From Owenia fusiformis (taxonomy: Eukaryota > Annelida > Polychaeta > Sabellida > Oweniidae): a stretch of 64,000 nt of DNA. The position numbers were made by a program, and so were the translations under genes. The notes under the pieces are model-generated. The model had not been told where the DNA came from, ran no database searches, and worked only from the letters and a program-made list of their open reading frames with translations. Positions 1-12,799 of this stretch are shown here, in pieces (position 1 is the stretch's first letter; each line of letters starts with the position of its first letter). The DNA lies in assembly GCA_903813345.2 (NCBI GenBank), contig CAIIXF020000006.1:20717936-20781935 (forward strand), read 5' to 3'.

Positions 1-393
1 TGGAATAAAGTTTAATTTATTCAAACTCCACCTACCCTGTTGTCATGTTGCTATGGTAACCAGACACCTATGTTGCTGGTCAGATTTATTGTTTATATTT
101 ACACAAAATGAAACTACTTTATATGGGGTAGTTGTTGCAAAATATGAACAATATTCATAAAATATTAAGATTTTTAGAGCAAATGGTTCGTAACTTTTGG
201 GTCAACCCTCGTACAGCCAATCAATTTGTTATTTTTAGCTATTTTAGCCTATTTTTTCAATCACCCACCTCTTTGGTTATTGGTTATCTGACCCACTTAT
301 TTATTCATATAGAAAGAAACATTGTCATTCTATTGCGTTATTGATCATCTCACACTGACATGATTCTTGGTTTGGCCTTTATCTCACCTTCAG
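1..393. other. Intronic or upstream sequence, no gene seen
   Basis: AT-rich DNA upstream of the first recognisable exon of the receptor gene. Short open frames here have no domain or splice support. It is probably an intron of the receptor gene, whose 5' half lies outside the window. Confidence 0.5.
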
Positions 394-3300
394 GCAAAAA
401 TGTAGGGAGCCTGCATGTATGATTGAAACACATATTGAAAACTGTGAAGTGGATCTAATGTTAAATTTACTCTTTAGTGGAACACCTCATAAATGTGAAA
501 ACGTTTTAGAGGTACCAAATGTGTTCTACAGGTTTTACTGTACATGTATAGTTTTTATGGTTTCTTTATTTTACTTTACAACTGGATCATTTATATTTTA
601 AGTTTAATGCTTGTACATGTTTTATTGTTCACTTTTATTCCAATGCTTATACATATACCATGATAAATACAATCCAGCTGATCTTATTATGAATTGATTT
701 ATGATTTTCAGTTTCTACTTAATGACACCGAGCAGTTTACAGTGAATGCTGAAAATCGTGTTGGTTGGCAGTTTGAGACAGACCTTGGACCAATCAGCTA
801 TGAGCATTCCTTGGGCCATGATATATTTTTCCTTGGAATCAAAGATGGCGCTGCACCTATCATCGGAAACAGCTATCAGTTTTTACGAAAACCATCAACA
901 ATTTTCTCAATAGGTGTTGATGTAGAGGTTTCAGGTATATAGTGGATTGTTTGACTTTATGATATAAGACTTCATAGATAACTTTTTTTCGTATTTATTG
1001 ACAAAAGGTATAAAGTATAGATATACCAAAGACTATGTATTGTTAATGTTAAAAACAAAAAATTCATTTTGATATACAAGTTTTCGTTTTATAGCTACAA
1101 CTTCTTCATGTAAACTTGTATATCAAAATTTTTTTTTACTACCAATGACTTAATACTAGGTTTTAATACAACAAAAATACTTGACACTGGCTTTAATTTT
1201 CAGGCAACGAGTCAAGTATTATTACGTCAAACCCATCAATAGATTACAACACAACATATGTCATGGCAACAGAAAACACAAGTGTCGTCATTGACAACCT
1301 CCTGCCCTCTAGTCGCTACAGGTTCACAGTAGTTGCTGAGACTGCGGCAGGATTGGGGCCAGTAGCTGTGGAAACAACAGCAAAAACACGTAAGAGGATT
1401 CAAAATTTGTGTTTGTTGTCTTATCTAGGGAGTTGATTTACATATCATATACAGTAAAACTTGTCCAGTGACAATAGTGTCCAACTTTTTCCTGTCTAGT
1501 TTGGGTATTCAGCATCTGTAACAATATACATTCAGTGAATAAGGTGGTGACACTTATGTCATGTCATGTTAATGCTTTGAAATATTTGAGGCCTATTGAA
1601 ACTGGACTGAGAAAAGTTTTCACATTTAGAGGTGTTCATATAAGAGAGGTGTTTGGGTTAGGGCGGTGTTCTTATTTACAGGTTTCACTACATACATGTA
1701 CAAGTTGCTGCATAACATGAACCAATGTGCAATCAATACATGAAAATAGTCATTCAACAATTCGAAATTGATTATGGTTTTATCACATTCATAAAGGAAA
1801 CAGTTAATCTTGATTAATTGGCCTTGAAACATAATGATACATTATTTATGATTGTAGTTACCTTGACAACACAGGTTGTTACCACGGATGCCCCTACATC
1901 TGAAAGTGATGTCACAACAGATGCTTTGACAACAGCTCTTCAAACCTCACCACCGTTAGCACAAGGATTAAGTGAACGTGACGTCCCTATTGTGATTGGT
2001 GCAAGTGTCGTAGGAGGACTCGTATTGATTATTATTGTGGCTGTGATTGTTTACTTTTGTTGTCGCCATAGACGACAAAAACAAAGGAGAAACAAACCGA
2101 TTTATTGTAAGTAAATATTTAAATAATTTATTCAATTCTGGTGCTCTGTTCCGGACATTTGAACCCCATCCCATTTAACACATCTTTCATTTCATGCACA
2201 TGCTCATTGTATATGTGAAATTATTTTGCATGTTAATTTATTGTTCATGTATGAATATTTGTTTATTCCATATGTTAATTGTTTAACATGTTTCTCCTTT
2301 ATTTAATATAAGTCAGCAGCTATGTGTCTGTACGCATTGTACATGTCTCTTCTGTTGTACAGATACATTGTACATGTTTATTGTTTGCGTGACTTGTACA
2401 TGTTTCAGTTGTGCCTCCCCCTAGTGCAATACCAACAGAGCGCTCTGTAGCTGCTGGCACACAAGCTTCTACCAGGTAACAGATACAATAAAGCCCTTCA
2501 GTGTTTAGTGTGCTTTCTTTTGGCTTGTTATGGTGTCACTCCTGTAAATACCACTTCCGGGTAGGACAGTGTTTTTTAATACTTTAAAAACGAAGCCATG
2601 CCAACTTCAATGGTGTGTATAGTAGGTTTAAGTGTATGCAATGTGGCCATTTGAGGTAAAGCTGAGGCCAAGTACTTTCTAATTGTGCCATTTTAAGAAA
2701 AAAATCGCAAGAATATAGTCCCGTAAACTGGAACTACTTTATTCGTTAATTTTCATCGGTGAAGCAGGGATTTTACCTAAAAATGAGTCCCTATGTTGGC
2801 GTAGTGATATTTAAAAATCGAGACGCAAACCCTATGTTAAATATAGTGTCAAGATGAAGGTTATGTATAGGGGAACGCAGAAATATAGTCATTGTATGGG
2901 CTAGTTCGTTCGAAAATGGCGATATGTACCCCAGAACTTGAATTTTGTGATTTTTTTCAATCCTTTTCAATGATTTACCGTAGTGACACCTTAATATCCC
3001 CGCCTCAGATTGGCTGCCATTTGTGCAGAGACCATGGATGTTGTAGAATTTCAAAATAGAGTCGATATTTACATTCAGGCTAGGCCACACAATGCTTTTA
3101 ATTCACATTTTAACATCCTGTGCCTATCAGAATGGCCAAACGGGGGCCCAAAGGGATCATAAATGGGAGAAAATCAACTGGAATTCCATCAAAATTGCTG
3201 GTCATTTCTCCATAAATTACATGATTTTAAGGTTCCATAGCTCATTTAAATTGCTACAATGTTGCAAATTATCATTTTTACAGGCTAAATAAACACGCCA

Positions 3301-6300
3301 GGTGTATCACAGGAAGAGTAATCAAGATTAATTTGTAAATTGCTACATTGTAGCAATGGTATGAGTATGATGTCATAATACACTGGGGCCTTACTGACGT
3401 AATTAGGAGAAAAAGGGCAAATTTTGCACTTGGGGACCACATTTGACTCAAAATATTTGCATTTAGCAACATACATTTCAGTTCATTCTGTGTAATACTT
3501 GAAAGGCATTGCTATAGTGATTGACAAAATGAAATAATCTCGGAGATTTTGCGTCTAAATTTTTTGCATGAGATTTCTGAAGTTGATGACCCAATTTTAG
3601 GTCATTTTGGCCAGTTTTTAGAGACTCAGCCCTCACCTATTTCCCCAAATATGGCTAGATTTTGTAGAAAACGTCTTAAAAGTTTGGAAATGCAGCTGTT
3701 TCGAGCATGAAATAACTCAATTGTTTGAAAAAATGCTAAATGAGCAAAAATTATCATAGTCAAATTTTCCCGTTTTGGGATATTAAGGTGTCACTCCTGT
3801 AAATACCACTTCCGGGTAGGACAGTGTTTTTTAATACTTTAAAAACGAAGCCATGCCAACTTCAATGGTGTGTATAGTAGGTTTAAGTGTATGCAATGTG
3901 GCCATTTGAGGTATGTCTGTAAAGCTGAGGCCAAGTACTTTCTAATTGTGCCATTTTAAGAAAAAAATCGCAAGAATATAGTCCCGTAAACTGGAACTAC
4001 TTTATTCGTTAATTTTCATCGGTGAAGCAGGGATTTTACCTAAAAATGAGTCCCTATGTTGGCGTAGTGATATTTAAAAATCGAGACGCAAACCCTATGT
4101 TAAATATAGTGTCAAGATGAAGGTTATGTATAGGGGAACGCAGAAATATAGTCATTGTATGGGCTAGTTCGTTCGAAAATGGCGATATGTACCCCAGAAC
4201 TTGAATTTTGTGATTTTTTTCAATCCTTTTCAATGATTTACCGTAGTGACACCTTAATATCCCCGCCTCAGATTGGCTGCCATTTGTGCAGAGACCATGG
4301 ATGTTGTAGAATTTCAAAATAGAGTCGATATTTACATTCAGGCTAGGCCACACAATGCTTTTAATTCACATTTTAACATCCTGTGCCTATCAGAATGGCC
4401 AAACGGGGGCCCAAAGGGATCATAAATGGGAGAAAATCAACTGGAATTCCATCAAAATTGCTGGTCATTTCTCCATAAATTACATGATTTTAAGGTTCCA
4501 TAGCTCATTTAAATTGCTACAATGTTGCAAATTATCATTTTTACAGGCTAAATAAACACGCCAGGTGTATCACAGGAAGAGTAATCAAGATTAATTTGTA
4601 AATTGCTACATTGTAGCAATGGTATGAGTATGATGTCATAATACACTGGGGCCTTACTGACGTAATTAGGAGAAAAAGGGCAAATTTTGCACTTGGGGAC
4701 CACATTTGACTCAAAATATTTGCATTTAGCAACATACATTTCAGTTCATTCTGTGTAATACTTGAAAGGCATTGCTATAGTGATTGACAAAATGAAATAA
4801 TCTCGGAGATTTTGCGTCTAAATTTTTTGCATGAGATCTCTGAAGTTGATGACCCAATTTTAGGTCATTTTGGCCAGTTTTTAGAGACTCAGCCCTCACC
4901 TATTTCCCCAAATATGGCTAGATTTTGTAGAAAACGTCTTAAAAGTTTGGAAATGCAGCTGTTTCGAGCATGAAATAACTCAATTGTTTGAAAAAATGCT
5001 AAATGAGCAAAAATTATCATAGTCAAATTTTCCCGTTTTGGGATATTAAGGTGTCACTCCTGTAAATACCACTTCCGGGTAGGACAGTGTTTTTTAATAC
5101 TTTAAAAACGAAGCCATGCCAACTTCAATGGTGTGTATAGTAGGTTTAAGTGTATGCAATGTGGCCATTTGAGGTATGTCTGTAAAGCTGAGGCCAAGTA
5201 CTTTCTAATTGTGCCATTTTAAGAAAAAAATCGCAAGAATATAGTCCCGTAAACTGGAACTACTTTATTCGTTAATTTTCATCGGTGAAGCAGGGATTTT
5301 ACCTAAAAATGAGTCCCTATGTTGGCGTAGTGATATTTAAAAATCGAGACGCAAACCCTATGTTAAATATAGTGTCAAGATGAAGGTTATGTATAGGGGA
5401 ACGCAGAAATATAGTCATTGTATGGGCTAGTTCGTTCGAAAATGGCGATATGTACCCCAGAACTTGAATTTTGTGATTTTTTTCAATCCTTTTCAATGAT
5501 TTACCGTAGTGACACCTTATATAAACTTCCCTTAACTTCCTTTTCTCATGTATGTCCTGTCTTTTGAAAGCTAATGCCAGAATAATTTTAGATAAACATG
5601 TTACAAAAATTATAGAGAACCATTTTACTTTCTTATTGTTTAAACTCTACAGATTCGATTTCATATTTACCATGAATCCGTAAAACAAGAGGGGGGTATA
5701 AATTATATAAGGTACATTTATATATATTTCTAGGGATCCTGATGCCACCATAGACCAGCTCTCCACAGATCTAGATTATGACCCCACCCCTGAGATCGAG
5801 CAGAGACCTCTCCCCAGGGGCGAGGGAGGGGGCCACCACAGAGGTGAGGGTAGGGCCTATCCTAGAAGCTCACAATCTTCCCAAGAACCCTCCAGTAGGC
5901 AATATGTAAGTATATAAAGCATGTTGTGATTGATAAGCATTTGTTATGAAGAAAACTCAACCATACCTTAGATCATCCTCCGATCAAGGGGCTTCAAAAT
6001 CCAGAATATATTCTTTCTTTTTACCCCCTGCAATAAGCAGATGCTTTAGAACTCGCAATCTGATTGGCTGTCGCAACACTGCCACAGAAATCATGTGTAA
6101 GTCATTGCGCATAATTAGATCACATGATTCAGTTAAATCTGGCGCTTCCAAATTGGTTATAGCAGGGGGAAGAAGGAGGTACAGATTCTGGACACCTGCT
6201 TAGGAGAATGGCCTTAGATCTCCCTCAAAAAGTTCACATGAGTTCTGGGACACCATGTATGTAATACATTTAATGAATGAATAATTAATCATACTATTGA

Positions 6301-9083
6301 GTGAGACTTTTATAGCATGTAAATGATCCCTGGGCATTAAAAGTCTGCTTTATATGTGATTTAGTTTTTTCCACTCTGGTTTATGGGTAATTCAGGAGCA
6401 TTAATTTTGACAAAAGGGTTCTCTCACTTGTTTGTCTCATTTGAAATCTTCACCTTATAAAGAATATTGTGATATTTTGTCTAACATTTTACAGGAATCA
6501 TAGATATTCAAAAATTATTTCATATTTTCTGGGGTTAATAAGATCAACTGGTTATGGGTACTTGGTTAAATGTTAAGCTCATAGTGACATTTAGAGGTTC
6601 CAGAAGTTTCAGTGCAAATATCAGTTATTTCTCATAAAATGTGGCTCCTACTTCTTTGGTTTATAGCATTTTACACTCTTTGCTCTTTGTGTTGACATGT
6701 TATGTTAAGTACTTTAATCAGTTCCCCATTCTCTCTCATAATTTCTCTTATTTGTACTTCATCCCTTGATTAGGTCCGCTACTAGAATAAAAGATGACAG
6801 AATACGAGTCATTTTCATAAATAAATAAAGGTATCTCTATCAAAAGAAACCGTGATAACGGAAATCTCCTAATTACAACCCCAGAGAAAAATAAACTCAG
6901 ATCATATCTTTGCATGTGAAACACACAAAAAGTAACAAAGAGAAAAACAAATTATGTATCTACATTTGTGAAGGCAATACACCAGTTTAAGTGGGAATCT
7001 ACATTATTTAATTTCATTGGAGAGAAAGGAAGAATTTGATGTTGAAAAGAATGACCATTTAGATTTTTTACGAGGGATGCAAACTATTGTTGAAAGAGAT
7101 ACAGTACCATAGATAACCATATTTAGCAGTAATAAGATCTCATATTGTGTTTTTAATGTCTTTATCAGCCATTAAAGAATATTGACAATCAAACTGATGC
7201 ATTATATCATTGAATTAGATTGTTAACATTCAAGAAAGTATCTCAGTGCTTTGGATTGTCCTACACCTAAATTCAACAGTCCTTATCCTATCCACAAAGC
7301 ATATGTTTGAATGGTTTAAGAGTTGATATTCATTTTGAACTTACTTTATATCATACAAATGAATCATCCTTGTATAATGCTTTCCTTTTTGTAAAGTGAT
7401 GAAATTGCCACTAATTTTACAATATGCAATTCACTGAATATACATCAATAGTATTGAATCGTGGGTCAGTGTCACTTAATCGGTACAAGCACATACAGTG
7501 AACATTTTATTTACTCATTTCGCTAAAAATCAAAGTAGAGTATAGATGGTTCAACATCTGTTATTCTCTTTGGCTTATAAATTAATTATCAAATTAATGA
7601 ACCCAAATATTTTCTTTATTTGTATTGCATGAACAAAAGCTTCCATAGATTGCTGTCATGATGTCATAAAATGAAATTGATTCATGTTTTTTTGCAGAGA
7701 TCTGATAGGGGGGACACCTATAATGAAGATTATGAAACCATACAGGAGCTTGAGGTGACCAGTACAGGTATAACAGGTAAGAAGGTATAACAGATTAAGG
7801 AGGGATAAGGTATCACATGTAAGAAGGTATAACAGATGAAGGAGTTCTAAGGTATAATAGGTAAGAAGGTATATGTCTCATTTTCAAGATGAATTTCAGA
7901 ATGCTTGTGCCTCAATGTAGGGTACTACTGTTACTTCCTCTTATGCCATAACAAAATACATGTACTGTCAAATAAAGCTTTAATTACATACCAGTATTAT
8001 GGTCCAGCTTTTCATGAGTGGGATGGACTGAGATTTGACATCTAAATGTCATTCTAGTTTTGTCATTAGACAATTTGATATCAATTTGATACATGTAATA
8101 GTAGACATATGCGTACACACATTTTAAAAAGACAATATGTAGATTGTTCTTGTTTTAGACTAGTAATAATCTTGATTTTCATCTTTGGATATTTTAGTCA
8201 AAGTGATGTCATATTAAAAAAATAATAATAATAAAATAAATGGTATATAATCAGGCAAAGTAAAACGATATGTTCTCTCATTCATCAAACAAATTTTAAA
8301 TGATAAAAAGATTAGATGGAAATTAATCCACTTAATCTATTTACTATGTTTTAGAGGAACTGTGTGTTATCTCTTCCATTTTATCTCAGTATGATTAAGC
8401 AGTCCAGGGTTGAAACTTGTAACTACCTCCTAGCACCTAGGTGATTGAGTAACATTGATTTCAGGCATCTCAAATCCTGGGTTCCGGGCCAGTGATCTCC
8501 CTATAGAGCGTCCACCAGGTGGCTCTGATGTTGTTCCAACAGTTCCAACAGATCCAGTCTATGCACAGGTAGGCAGGCCGTATCAGACTGGCCTCTCTCT
8601 CTCAAAATTTAGAGATTATATTGACCAAAAAATAATAATTTAAGTAGTTTTGAAGTGATCTAAAAGAACAAATATATAACAAATATATATAACTAAAATG
8701 TTTATTTTTATGTCATCACCAGAAGTGGTGACATGTTGTTATTGTCTCTAACATTTTTTTGAATGGTGTTTGGCAGTTGGTGTTCAGTGGCCAACTTTTG
8801 GCAATTGATGTTTGGTGTTTGCCATCTGTAACAAATGGCAGGTGGTGACATTTTGTATGTTTATGTCTTGTATGTTTTTATTTAACCACTGTTTCTGTTA
8901 CCATACATGTACTAAGCAATTTATTTTACATAGGTTGATCGGGCCAAGAAAAACCGCATGCGTAGTCGAAGTGCAGCAGCTATTGCAGCGCAAAGAAATA
9001 GAGCTAGTGCTTTATACCAAGACACTGATTCCCTTGTGAATAATGAATCCGTGGTAGTTTATGACGAACGGACTGCTTTATGA
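394..9083 (+). CDS. Single-pass adhesion-type receptor with fibronectin III domain, 3' half (partial gene)
   Basis: Exons by GT-AG borders and phase: 394-511 (tentative, Cys-rich), 712-934, 1204-1389, 1858-2106, 2409-2475, 5734-5905, 7698-7776, 8465-8568 and 8934-9083 (stop TGA). The exons from 712 onward join in one frame to 409 residues. Exons 712-934 and 1204-1389 encode extracellular sequence whose end (LPSSRYRFTVVAETAAGLGP) is a typical fibronectin III F-G strand region. A Thr-rich stalk (VTTDAPTSESDVTTDALTT) leads to one membrane helix of about 25 residues (VVGGLVLIIIVAVIVYFCC), then a basic stop-transfer stretch. The tail has a Pro-rich patch, an Asp/Glu-rich part, tyrosines in DYETI, VYAQV and VVVYDE contexts, a basic Arg-Ser segment and the C-terminus RTAL, a class I PDZ ligand. 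It resembles Ig/FN3 adhesion receptors, but I cannot name the family. Upstream exons lie outside the window. Confidence 0.8.
2532..5516. mobile_element. Composite transposon array A-B-A-B-A with inverted-repeat-ended A units
   Basis: Three A units (2532-2990, 3787-4253, 5050-5516; 459-467 bp) alternate with two B units (2991-3786, 4254-5049; 796 bp each), giving a 1263-bp period. Every A unit begins GGTGTCACT and ends AGTGACACC. B units begin TTAATATCCC and end GGGATATTAA. The whole array is flanked by TTAT on both sides (2528-2531, 5517-5520). The inner A unit is flanked by TTAA. Copies are almost identical: A1 lacks 8 bp near 2656, and B1 and B2 differ by a single T/C near 3571/4834. There is no convincing transposase. 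It sits in an intron of the receptor gene. Confidence 0.85.
5975..6211. mobile_element. Fold-back element (237 bp) with 9-bp target-site duplication
   Basis: CCTTAGATC occurs immediately on both sides (5966-5974 and 6212-6220). Inside, the ends are imperfect inverted repeats sharing TCCAGAAT and CCCCCTGC blocks. A 9-bp duplication with inverted ends is the pattern of Mutator-like non-autonomous elements, so that assignment is inference. It lies in a receptor-gene intron. Confidence 0.55.
8705..8860 (+). repeat. Dispersed repeat, copy 1 (TTTTTATGTCACCAC family)
   Basis: The block starts with tttttatgtcatcacc, which runs into a small palindrome (accagaagtggt). It continues through 'gtttggcagttggtg' to 'aaatggcaggtggtgac'. 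The same order of motifs recurs reversed at about 46290-46425 and 56885-57055. Confidence 0.5.
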
Positions 9084-10770
9084 GATCTGCATTTGTAAAG
9101 AATTGAACTAGTTGGAATATAAACTAGTTAAGCTTACAGGTCATACTATTATTCTATTCCTTTGATCCAACCAAAGGATTGTATCAAAAGATATTTACAA
9201 GAAGTAAAATGGACAAGGATAGTCAGAGTAATTCCTTCAGATGAGGCTGTGACGTAGTTGAAAGGATTTAAATGAAGATGGAGGAAAAAGTATGATATTA
9301 ATATGACCTGGAGAATGACAGTGTGTTGTACAAAGTTCAGCAATCTCCAGGCAGAGAATTGACACTGAATATTTAATGCAATAGAAATGCAAATTGATAT
9401 ATTTGGGCTGGCCCGTATATTAGTACATTGCAGGTGCTGTTTAGTTTTGATATAGGTGCTGTGCATATATTGAAGAAATAATTAATGAGCTTTATGATTC
9501 AATATATCTGTATGGTTAAATGCATCTTTCTTCAAAGCATGCCAATTTCTAAAGCCAGTTCATAGAAACTATGTCATCATAAATTGTAAGCAGTACAAGA
9601 TCAATGATATATATATATTTAATAATTGCGTAATTAAGTGGTACATGTACTTAATGAAATTGGGAAACATTTTTTTAAATCAAAAAATAATTATTTGATT
9701 ATTTTAAGAGTACAATTTAGTGCCCAGCCTCAACAAAACATAACTACTTAAAGGTAATAGATCATCAGAGCAGCATTTCCTGGAGCTGTACACAATACTG
9801 TATAAAACTTGAATTTATAATTGTTTGACTTGCAAGATGGTAACACAACTGAAACCTTGTGAATCACCACTGAACTCACAATAAGTACTTAAGAAATTTA
9901 AATCTTTTATCACAATTCAGGCTTAGCTGTATTGCTTTTTATTAAATTATTTTATTGTACAGTGTGATATATGTAAGAGATGATGTTGATTGAATCATTG
10001 TTGAAGACATTTTAAAACATGCAATATTTCATGCAGTATTAAGGCTAAGGTAAGTTAATTATCTGGCTCTGATTCTTTTTTGTTTTAGCTTGAACTTGAC
10101 AGCGATGTCTTGCTATCTTTCAGATGAAATCATAAAATAGAACATAGAAGTAGGTACCTAGTTAAATTAATTTGTCTGGTTGATAACAATTTTACTTGAT
10201 GTTTTAGTGACTGTAAAACTCAATGATCAATGCGGATGGGGAATTGGGGATGCAAGGCCTGGGATGCAATGTAGTTTTAGGGACACATATGAAAAATAGT
10301 GGGTGTCTCACAGGTATTATAACTAGAGAATGATCTTACCGTAGCCTTATATTTATTAACTTGTCACAGGTTAGATGTTGTGTATTTATTACATAAATTT
10401 TACATGAATATTTTTCACATTTGTTGTCATTACATGTACTTGTATTTATAACTTGTATGTTGTTGTGGTTCATCTGGAAAAGTTTTTTACAATTTTGTGT
10501 TGATCAACGTGGCACAATTTACATAAGAATATACTTCAATATCATAAACCAATGTGCACTCAAAATTAAAATAGCATTTGGGGAAGGGTTAGAGTCAAAT
10601 ATTTTTGTGTTTAAAAACCAGTTTGTTTTGTTGATATACATTGCATTAAATAAACACACTATTAATCAGCAGCTAGGGCTCTATAAAAGGGATATAGGGA
10701 GGGAGGGCTCATCCTTAAATGTAAGAAATTACATTTTCAGACAACATCAATATATTTGACCTACTGCATT
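9084..10770 (+). other. Probable 3' UTR of the receptor gene
   Basis: AT-rich non-coding sequence directly after the receptor stop codon. A canonical AATAAA lies at 10649-10654, and other less convincing A-rich signals lie before it. The true cleavage site cannot be told from sequence alone. A short doubled motif (gatataggtgctgt) occurs near 9430-9465. Confidence 0.4.
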
Positions 10771-12600
10771 GAGCTCATTAAGAGAATTTAAGTGATGTGC
10801 CATAGCGATTCAAGTGCTATTAAAAATATTTTTTAGTGTAGTACAAAATTATAAGAAAATATTTGTTGTAAATGTGGAGCTCAATTATTATATGTAAACA
10901 CATGCTGCTAAACCATGTATTTTATCACAAGTGAAATATGCTTGATATGTTTTATATTCAAAGAAATATATACAATTTTAAAGCTTTATATTGTGTTCCT
11001 TCATTCAAAGATATTTGGGAAATAATATCTCTTTTATATAGGATACCGCCTTCAATATTATTTGCATTAAAATCAAGTTTCCAAGAAAATTAGTCATATT
11101 CAATAAACATCAATTGCATCACCTTCAATTATTTGCCATTAAAATCAAGTTTCCGAGAAAACTAGTCATATTCAATAAACAATCAATTTAACCAATCTTG
11201 GCTCAAGATGAATCAACGTAATAATCTTGATATGACATCCAATTAGTCCTGTGATTGTCTTATTTCAATGTAGCTGTCTTTCCCCTCATGTTCTAACATG
11301 TGGTACCCTCATGGTTTTAAGTTTGAATGTCATTTGTAATACATATATGTGTATAATAGGTAGAATATGTGATCTTGGGCCCTTACCTTTTGATCTGAAG
11401 TAGGGGATGGTAGGGGATGGAAATTAAGATGGAAAAAGGGAATGAAGGGAGGATGTCGAAGCCATACCTAGTTACTAAGGAAATGGGGAGAGGTTAATGG
11501 CAAATGGATGACATCGGCCTGAGAGGCTTCTTCTGGAGACAATAGGATAAATTTGAGTTGATTACTAGGCCTACATCGCATCACCTAAACAAAACAACCA
11601 ATAGACACCGATTATTTTTTTATGTATTTCTTTATTGCACCAATCAATCTTATGATCCTGGTTATATTCAAGTTGGCGGCCTTGCATAGGATTACATCAA
11701 ATACGTCCATTCCATTCTCATTATCATCATTGTCTCATGATCACTAATTATTTGTTACACAAATACTCGAGGGACACTTTCCCCATTAACTTGATATTTA
11801 TTATGGGTATTTATTAACCTGTTGATGGTGCTGGATTCATTTTACTGATATAACAGGCATTGTAAGTCGGGTCTTGCTATGTAGGATCTGACTTACTGTA
11901 AAAAGAGAGAGACTATATAAAGAGAGAGACTCTGAGATATAACCAGTGACAAAACAAAACGTACAATAAGATAGTTTCTAAATAGCTGAAAAAATGAATG
12001 AAATCCAGTGCTATCATCTTTTATTCATTTTTATTTTCTTGGGTTAAACTTCCATTGACTTCCATATTAAGATCTTCGAAAAGTGACTTTATTTTATGAT
12101 ATATCAAAAAGTGTTGGTTGAATCTGTTTAAAACTTGATTGATATATCATGTGATGATCCTTTTAACATACTTATTGTGATTTATCATCAAAATTTGGGT
12201 TGTTAAACTAATAAACCAATGTTTTTAGAGAATTTAAACATTGCATCAATGGAGATTTGGCCTAAGTTTTTTAAAAAGTCACGGAAAATGATTTAAATAA
12301 CATAAATGTATAAATCAAAGTTATTCTAGTAGAAAACAGTTCACTGATTTCAAATATGCCATGAAGTCAAATATCATAATTTTTGCATTTTACTCATTGA
12401 CGATTTTTCTATCCAAGATCTATAAACTTTCAAAGGTCAATCCAAAAGCATTTTAAACTTTGCACGGGGCCTTAAACAATTCAGTGGTCTTCGGTATGAT
12501 AGGACGTTTGGGACTGAATTTTGAAATTCCATTTGAAAACAAATTTGTGGCATGACAACATATCCGTTACGTCATAATTTAGTTTAATCGCAATAGCATA
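10771..12600. repeat. Intergenic stretch with a 67-bp tandem duplication
   Basis: No gene is visible. Two diverged copies of a 67-bp unit lie at 11049-11114 and 11122-11189. Both contain attaaaatcaagtttcc and agtcatattcaataaaca. The rest is AT-rich, with purine-rich patches near 11400-11470 and 11905-11935. Confidence 0.5.
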
Positions 12601-12629
12601 ACTTTGAACTTGAATCAATTATTTCTCTG

Positions 12630-12735
12630 TGACGTCACATAAACATTTAATGACATCATGGACGTTACCCGTAACGACATACGTCTCAGAGCAACCAAAC
12701 AAACAAAGAAATCTGAAAAATCTACTTTATGAATA
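12630..12735 (+). promoter_or_regulatory. Promoter of paralogue A with CRE sites
   Basis: A full palindromic CRE (TGACGTCA) lies at 12630-12637 and a CRE-like TGACATCA at 12651-12658. They are followed by gacgttacccgtaacgacat and a TTTATGAA box near 12726. The same order and spacing occur before paralogue B: TGACATCA is 149 bp before the start codon here and 148 bp before it there. CREB/ATF control is inferred from conservation between the two genes. Confidence 0.55.
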
Positions 12736-12799
12736 CGTGTTTATTGCATCTTTGATCACGAAAAGCAAAGATGTTGTACGTTGAAAGTAGTATTTAGAA

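Noticed and set aside
2791-4739. Repeated short open frames on both strands in the tandem array
   Set aside because: They recur only because the transposon unit repeats, and none resembles a transposase or known protein.
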